A DNA stretch of 64,000 nucleotides, taken from Microvelia longipes. Taxonomy: Eukaryota; Arthropoda; Insecta; Hemiptera; Veliidae. Shown here one piece after another: positions 58,696 to 64,000 of the stretch. Position 1 is the stretch's first letter; each line of letters opens with the position of its first letter. Where the stretch lies: assembly GCA_018340805.1 (NCBI GenBank), contig JACMZG010001914.1:19198947-19262946 (forward strand), given 5' to 3'. The position numbers and the translations under genes are program-made. The notes below the pieces were generated by a model, which did no database searches, was not told the DNA's origin, and was given only the letters and a program-made list of their open reading frames with translations.

Positions 58696-61189
58696 GAAGA
58701 ATAAGAAGTCGACAAAAATGTCATTTTCAAATCTCTTCTTCTCTTCTACTTGGTCGAATTGAATGATTTTTATTTTTTATCTGCAAGGCACGCCCTTTAA
58801 AGATATTATAATATTATTTATGTACCTATAGCCCTTTACACGCTACAGACCTTCAAAAACCCTACTTTGTTGCGTACAGTATAGTATCACTGGCAGCTTT
58901 AGTAGGTTCTTGACTTTTTTTACTGACTAAGCGGGGTATTTTAGCTTTTCTTCTTGATTTGGTGGGGCAGAACGCTGCTGCGTTCCTAAATTCAAAAAGT
59001 GTTTTATTTTCCATTTATTTATATAAATATACTACTTTATTACACCTTTGATGGCCTTTTAAATAGTCATAGGTGTTAAATAAATTATCAAAAGGATTTA
59101 TCATTCAGTACAATCAAAGATAAAGCATTCTTTACATGTTTAACATTAACCACCCTAATTTATATTTAAACCTTTTACATTTATCTTTAAAAGAAGAAGT
59201 AAAAGCAATTTAACAACCACTTAAAACATAATAAAAAGCCATTGGTTAAGTGGCAGTAACCGTTAGTGTGCTTGCTACCTTGGCTACATTTAAATTAAAA
59301 TGTCTTAAAATTCAACATTTTAAGAGTTTCTTTTTTTTTCTTGAGAAATGTCCCTGAAAAATGGAAAAAAGAAAAACTGTTTCATGAGATAGTGAAGAAA
59401 ATTGCAATAGAAAAGCGTGTCTTAAGTTTTTTTTCTTTAATATATTGTAATTTTAAGCAATAAATAACGAAACAGTAGAAGACTTAGCTAGGAAGCAATA
59501 ACTAAACTGTTTGTCTCGGTGATAAGCGCCCTTTTTAGAGCGCTTTAATAGCGCCTTAACAGCGCCTTCATCTCAGAGCCCCCTACTGCCTCCCTCGTGC
59601 ACAGTATTTTTCTGAGTTAAGAAAAATATTCCTCTGTCTTGGGAGGAAAAGAAAAATGTTTTATTTTTTTAAAGATAACAAAAAACTTGCTGATGTCACA
59701 TTTCACTAATTAAAGATATTAATAAACTTTCTGATGAAAAATTCTTTAATTAAAGATATCAAAAAATGTCCCTGTTTCGCAGGGAGCCCCGATAGTATTA
59801 ATCCTGACAATTCAGGTTCGATCCCCGTCGTGTCATCAAAAAGTCAAAAGACCTAATGCAAGTAATAAAAACTTACACGTGCTGCTCTTCTAAAGGATTT
59901 GAAACCGGTCGTTACAAGCCTGGATGATGCCAGACATTCGTGAAAGATCCGTAACCATAAATAAACCAGGGATTTTGCCAATTTTAGGAAATTAAATTGT
60001 TAATAATATTAAATAATACATATTTTTCTTTTAGGTTTTAGATAGATTATTCTTAATGTATAAAGTAATAAATTAAATATATAAAATTGAAATATAAAAG
60101 TTACAATGAATTCAAATTTCCTATACTTTCAGTTCCTATTAATCTTTTATGTGTTGTTCCTGAGTATAGCAACTTTTATTAACAGTAGTAACTTTAAATA
60201 ATACAAATAACTGCTCTATGTAATCCAATAATAGATAGAATTGACCCAATAATCGATAGGAAAGATCGTTCCTAACGATAGTGAGTGCACTATTAAGATT
60301 GGAAAGTGGTCGTTCCTAACGATCGTTCTTAAGACTTCAGAGTATGACTGATGATGGCCGAATGCGACAGAAAGTTAACTCTCAAGGAAACTTTATAATA
60401 TTCTAATTATTGGAGAAACTATTTATGTATCTATTATTGGAACTTAAATTATAAATAATTAGTGGAGAGACTATTTATGTATCTATTATAGAAACTTAAG
60501 TTAGGGAACTTAAGATCTACTAGGAACTAGTAGAGAAAAAAATTGTACAAATTGCACTGCGAACATTGCTTACACTATTGTACTACTATATAAAAATCCC
60601 TGGACTCACTCAATTATCTTAATTGTGTAACTTTCTAAGACTTATTTCAATTAATTTAAAGCTCATAAAAGATTAAATATGAACCAAAGGATAGAAATTT
60701 TAAATTAATTTTACTAAATTTATTATATATATGCACCGTATACCTTTTTTCAGCTAAAGTTAGTAGACTCAACATGTTTATTTAATAATCTCTCTGTTGA
60801 CCTCCAAGCTTTATTTTGGAGGGTTGGTTAGGAAATCAAATAAAAATAAAACATCAAAGGGAAATTTCAACATGGATCACGTGAGATGAAACTTTCGACA
60901 AAAATGTCGACGAGCTTTATTAAACAATTAATATTCTCTGGTTTGTTTTATGGTCATATTTATTTTATAGGAGCTTAATTCTTCCTTTTTTGCCTACCTA
61001 TCTCGTCTCTGTTTAGAGAGAAAGAGAGATGTATTGTAATAGCGAGAAATTAATGATTACTTTTTAAAATAAAATTTGTTTTCCTTCTCAATTATTCTAA
61101 TATCTAAAATATGGATGCACATAATTCATGTGTAAAAAGCTATGCATTCATAGATACTTTCGATCAAGTAAATTCACTTTGAAAAAAAA
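58696..61189. other. Non-genic stretch with tRNA-like words
   Basis: No gene. At 59807-59840 a B-box-like 'tcaggttcgatccccgt' occurs without a matching A box or acceptor stem. Near 59530-59580 the words 'agcgcctt' and 'agcgcttt' repeat three to four times at spacings of about 11-13 bases. Confidence 0.45.
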
Positions 61190-61270
61190 AAAATCTGGGA
61201 CAGTGGTCCGTATCCGGGCGAATTTCCTTTGAAATGCTTGCTTTCTTGCGCACAAATATATAGTTCTTTT
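61190..61270 (+). repeat. tRNA-like-headed repeat, body only
   Basis: 'cagtggtccgtatccgggcg' followed by 'aatttcctttgaaatgcttg' and 'ctttcttgcg' is the family body. The sequence before it is an A-run, so the head was lost or never present. Confidence 0.55.
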
Positions 61271-62734
61271 TAGGTTTTCGGTTTTTGTTTTATGGTCGCA
61301 AAAGTAGTAATTTTACCTGTTTGTCAATTTTCCTTAATTTATAAATAAAATAAGCTAAAACAAGTAAAAGATTAGCATAAACTAAGATTTTTATGCCTTA
61401 ACATCGTGCAGAATTGATTTAGGAAGGGTAAGCATAGTCTTGAACAACTATGGTCTCAAAATGCGCATTCCATTTTATAAATATAGTAAAAATGAACTGT
61501 GAAGCATAAACTGAAACCCTGAAAAACCGCCACACGAGCCATTTCATTAGCGATTTTATCAAAGAAAATTTGCTAAAACGACCCTCCAGCTCTTGGCCGA
61601 ACCGGTGAAACAACAGGTGAGCCCTCTTTTGTACTACCTCCCAGCCTTTTTAGCACAACCGAACCTTAGTTCTTTAGTGAACCTTAGGAGCACTAAGGTT
61701 TATATTTATGCACAAACCTTAGTAGACATGCATAAACCAATACTTGGCCTAAAATATAATTTCTTAAATTTCATCTGTAAAATCAACTGTTCAAGTAAAT
61801 TGGACTTTGGTTTACTTTAATAGAAATGTGAAAAAAACATTTTCTCCGAGGTACCCACAGCCCGGTAATTTTCTTTCCTCTCCCATAATCACTTGTAAAA
61901 CAAGAAGGTTAAAAACAATTTGGATACAAACCAAATTAACTTCATAAATTGCGACTGGAAACAGTGGAATAAACGAAACTACACAAATTCCATCCAAACC
62001 AAGAAAATGTTTTAGCGGGAAAACTTTATACAGAGAAAAAGAGAGGGAAAAAGTTGTAAAAAATCTATCGGGTAAAGTTTTACTAACTGTAATATACTAA
62101 GGGGGCGCGGCACTCCCTTAAAATTAAAAGCCGTAAAAAATTCACATCTTATACTCGTTTCTTATTAAAGAGAAAAATTTCATGTTTTTTACTAATTCAG
62201 GTCCAATGCTACGTAACTGCTACATGGCATAATAGATTGTATATTACCCCAGTTTAAAATTACTTTGTTTGATTTCCGTTGCTATTCACCAAGTTGCTTA
62301 TTTATTACTTAATCAAAAATTACATAAAATTTTAATCTGTAATTGTAATTTTAATCTGAAATCCACTGCAGGTAGTTCGTCATTCCAAGATCAGCGCATT
62401 TATGGGATTTAGGTATGCCTAATCCTGTCTTGTCTCACTTTCATCAGAACTGGGGTATTCAAATATAGAGTGCCTTAAATTAACGGAGACCTAAAGCTCC
62501 TAGACGCTTCGTGGCAGGACTTACATCATTTCCATGAGAGGTAGAACGATAGCCTTCTAGCACAAAGAAGATTTGTGGCTGCCTAAACTAACTTTAACTC
62601 TACAATGCTCATATAGATAAGCCCATTGGTTCTCTTAATTTAATGCTGTCTAGTACTTAGGCTTCTCGAGTATATGTTAAGTGTTTAGGATTATTGTTGC
62701 TTAATTGCCCTGTTTATTGTTCATTAAACAACTT
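61271..62734. other. Non-genic stretch
   Basis: I see no gene; frames of 60-75 codons here have no recognisable features. Confidence 0.45.
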
Positions 62735-62795
62735 TAATGAACTCATTAAAGTACTCATTAATGAACTCATTAAAGTACTCATTAATGAACTCATT
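62735..62795 (+). repeat. Short tandem repeat, 24-bp unit
   Basis: 'taatgaactcattaaagtac' plus 'tcat' is repeated exactly twice (62735-62758, 62759-62782) and then half a time. Confidence 0.9.
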
Positions 62796-63179
62796 GAATT
62801 CAGGTATAAAGAATACACGAAAAAAATCCACACGTTGCGAATGTTAGGTAACCTTGTATAAAGGGTAAGAAAAGATTATAGTTTCATCTTTCATCAGTTT
62901 TAGTTATCGTCCACCATACAAAAGGGTATAAACTCTTACATACATTTATGATTTTTTATACAATTTAAAGAAAAATGTCAAGTTTTTTCGTAAACAAATT
63001 GTTTATTTGAGTATAATCTTTAGGTTGAAAAAATATATACATGATTTTTTTAATAAAAAATACCGTTTTCGTCACTTAGGATTGTCCGATTGAGCTGAAA
63101 CCGGTCGCAATCGTTTTAGAATGACTTCGACCATATGATGACTACTTCGAGGTTCTTCCTCTTTACAGGCCTGCTTAGC
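62796..63179. other. Non-genic stretch with duplicated words
   Basis: 'accatacaaaagggtataaa' followed by 'ctcttacataca' near 62911-62944 recurs as 'gccatacgaaagggtagaat' plus 'ctcttacataca' near 63616-63649. 'gagctgaaaccggtc' near 63092 recurs as 'cagctgaaattggtc' near 63392. So repeat copies follow one another here, but I cannot set their ends. Confidence 0.45.
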
Positions 63180-63376
63180 TCGGCGTGGATCAGTGGAAGC
63201 CATTTTTGTCCTATCTCTCTGGGACAGTAGGCTTACCAGGATGGAGCAAGAGGTAGAGGCCCCTCTTTTATACTATATCCCCACCCTCTAACACTACTGA
63301 ACCCAAGATATATCGTACGAGTCTTTGACCTAGACGTATACATATATACAAGATATTATATATATATATATATATA
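63180..63376 (+). repeat. Dispersed repeat leading into a (TA)n tract, copy 2
   Basis: Resembles 1140-1327 ('ggaagccatttttgtcctat', 'ggcttaccaggatggagca') and also runs into (TA)n, here 63357-63376. Confidence 0.5.
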
Positions 63377-63655
63377 CCGATGGTTCGATTCAGCTGAAAT
63401 TGGTCTTAATCGATTCAGCTAGCCGTCTACCTAAACACGAAATACCTTGTTTTAAAGCCATTTCAAGTTTCAAAAAAAATTTTTTTCATGACGTCATAAC
63501 TTTGGTTGATGAAGTCATAATGTTTTTATAAACAATAGGCCTCGTAACCTCCACAACATCTCGCGATTTGCAAAGATTCGTTTCAATTTGAGAACGCCTT
63601 CAAGAGTTATTGTTTGCCATACGAAAGGGTAGAATCTCTTACATACATACAACAT

Positions 63656-63660
63656 ATATA

Positions 63661-63728
<68 letters not shown>
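63656..63728. repeat. (TA)n microsatellite
   Basis: TA repeats directly after a 'cttacatacatacaaca' block. The rest of the window to 64000 shows no recognisable gene. Confidence 0.95.
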
Positions 63729-63730
<2 letters not shown>

Positions 63731-64000
63731 ACTGACTTTTTTCGGACATATTTTTTTGTTATCAGGAAGCCAATAGGAACCGATTTCCCTCACTCCCACC
63801 CTCAACTTCCGTCATCCGAACAACCTCATAAGCGTCATTTTCATAATAAAAATTCGCTAAAAGATAAGAAAGAATTGTAATATACAAGATATGTCACTAA
63901 CATTTTTCATCAAACCCTGTCTCAGGACCTAAAAGATACCAGAACTTAAAAATTGTTGGTTTTCTAGATGTGGTTAATGGACGTTTGTATACATGTTCTA

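Overview
This window looks like non-genic, repeat-filled chromosomal DNA from an arthropod, most likely an insect. The DNA is very AT-rich and has many long (TA)n tracts. It carries an env-bearing Ty3/gypsy errantivirus-type element, BEL/Pao elements, fragments of LINEs without introns, hAT-type short elements and several dispersed repeat families. I found no intact host gene. The only host-gene trace I recognise is a broken, intronless-looking copy of part of the mitochondrial complex I 49-kDa subunit gene (NDUFS2/ND-49) near 52.7-53.1 kb. The species cannot be fixed from this sequence.

Layout. 1-15 kb: AT-rich DNA with a LINE RNase H remnant (about 1.5-1.8 kb), a non-autonomous hAT element with an 8-bp target duplication (7037-8152), a jockey-like LINE 3' fragment (12433-13246), a large foldback palindrome (14596-14884) and a tRNA-like SINE head (14935-15016). 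15.2-22.7 kb: a complete 7.5-kb errantivirus-type element (LTR, primer site, gag, protease, RT, RNase H, integrase, env, polypurine tract, LTR) sitting inside a (TA)n tract. 22.7-29.4 kb: a LINE 3' end (25318-26451), a tandem array of about 141-bp units (26530-27245) and a palindromic MITE.

29.4-45.4 kb is a nest. A small internally deleted BEL/Pao element on the minus strand (element A: about 2.7 kb, LTRs of only 76-78 bp, target duplication gctta) was interrupted in its gag region by a large BEL/Pao element on the plus strand (element B: LTRs of about 1.19 kb, target duplication acagt). B appears as LTR-internal-LTR-[979-N gap]-partial internal-LTR. The second internal copy carries another hAT insertion with its own 8-bp duplication (41145-41905). 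The relation of the two B copies to the gap leaves open a false duplication at an assembly join.

45.4-64 kb: a second copy of the palindromic MITE, several copies of a tRNA-like-headed repeat family, the NDUFS2 pseudogene, a tandem repeat of about 93 bp with a Pol III B-box-like motif in each unit (55208-55850), a long inverted repeat (57291-58240) and further (TA)n tracts.

The retroelement genes encode the usual set for copy-and-paste transposition: Gag particles, a Pol polyprotein and, for the errantivirus, a membrane-anchored Env. Nearly all longer reading frames are broken by single-base shifts. In the errantivirus the two LTRs differ only by small indels, so many breaks may be uncorrected consensus errors rather than true decay.
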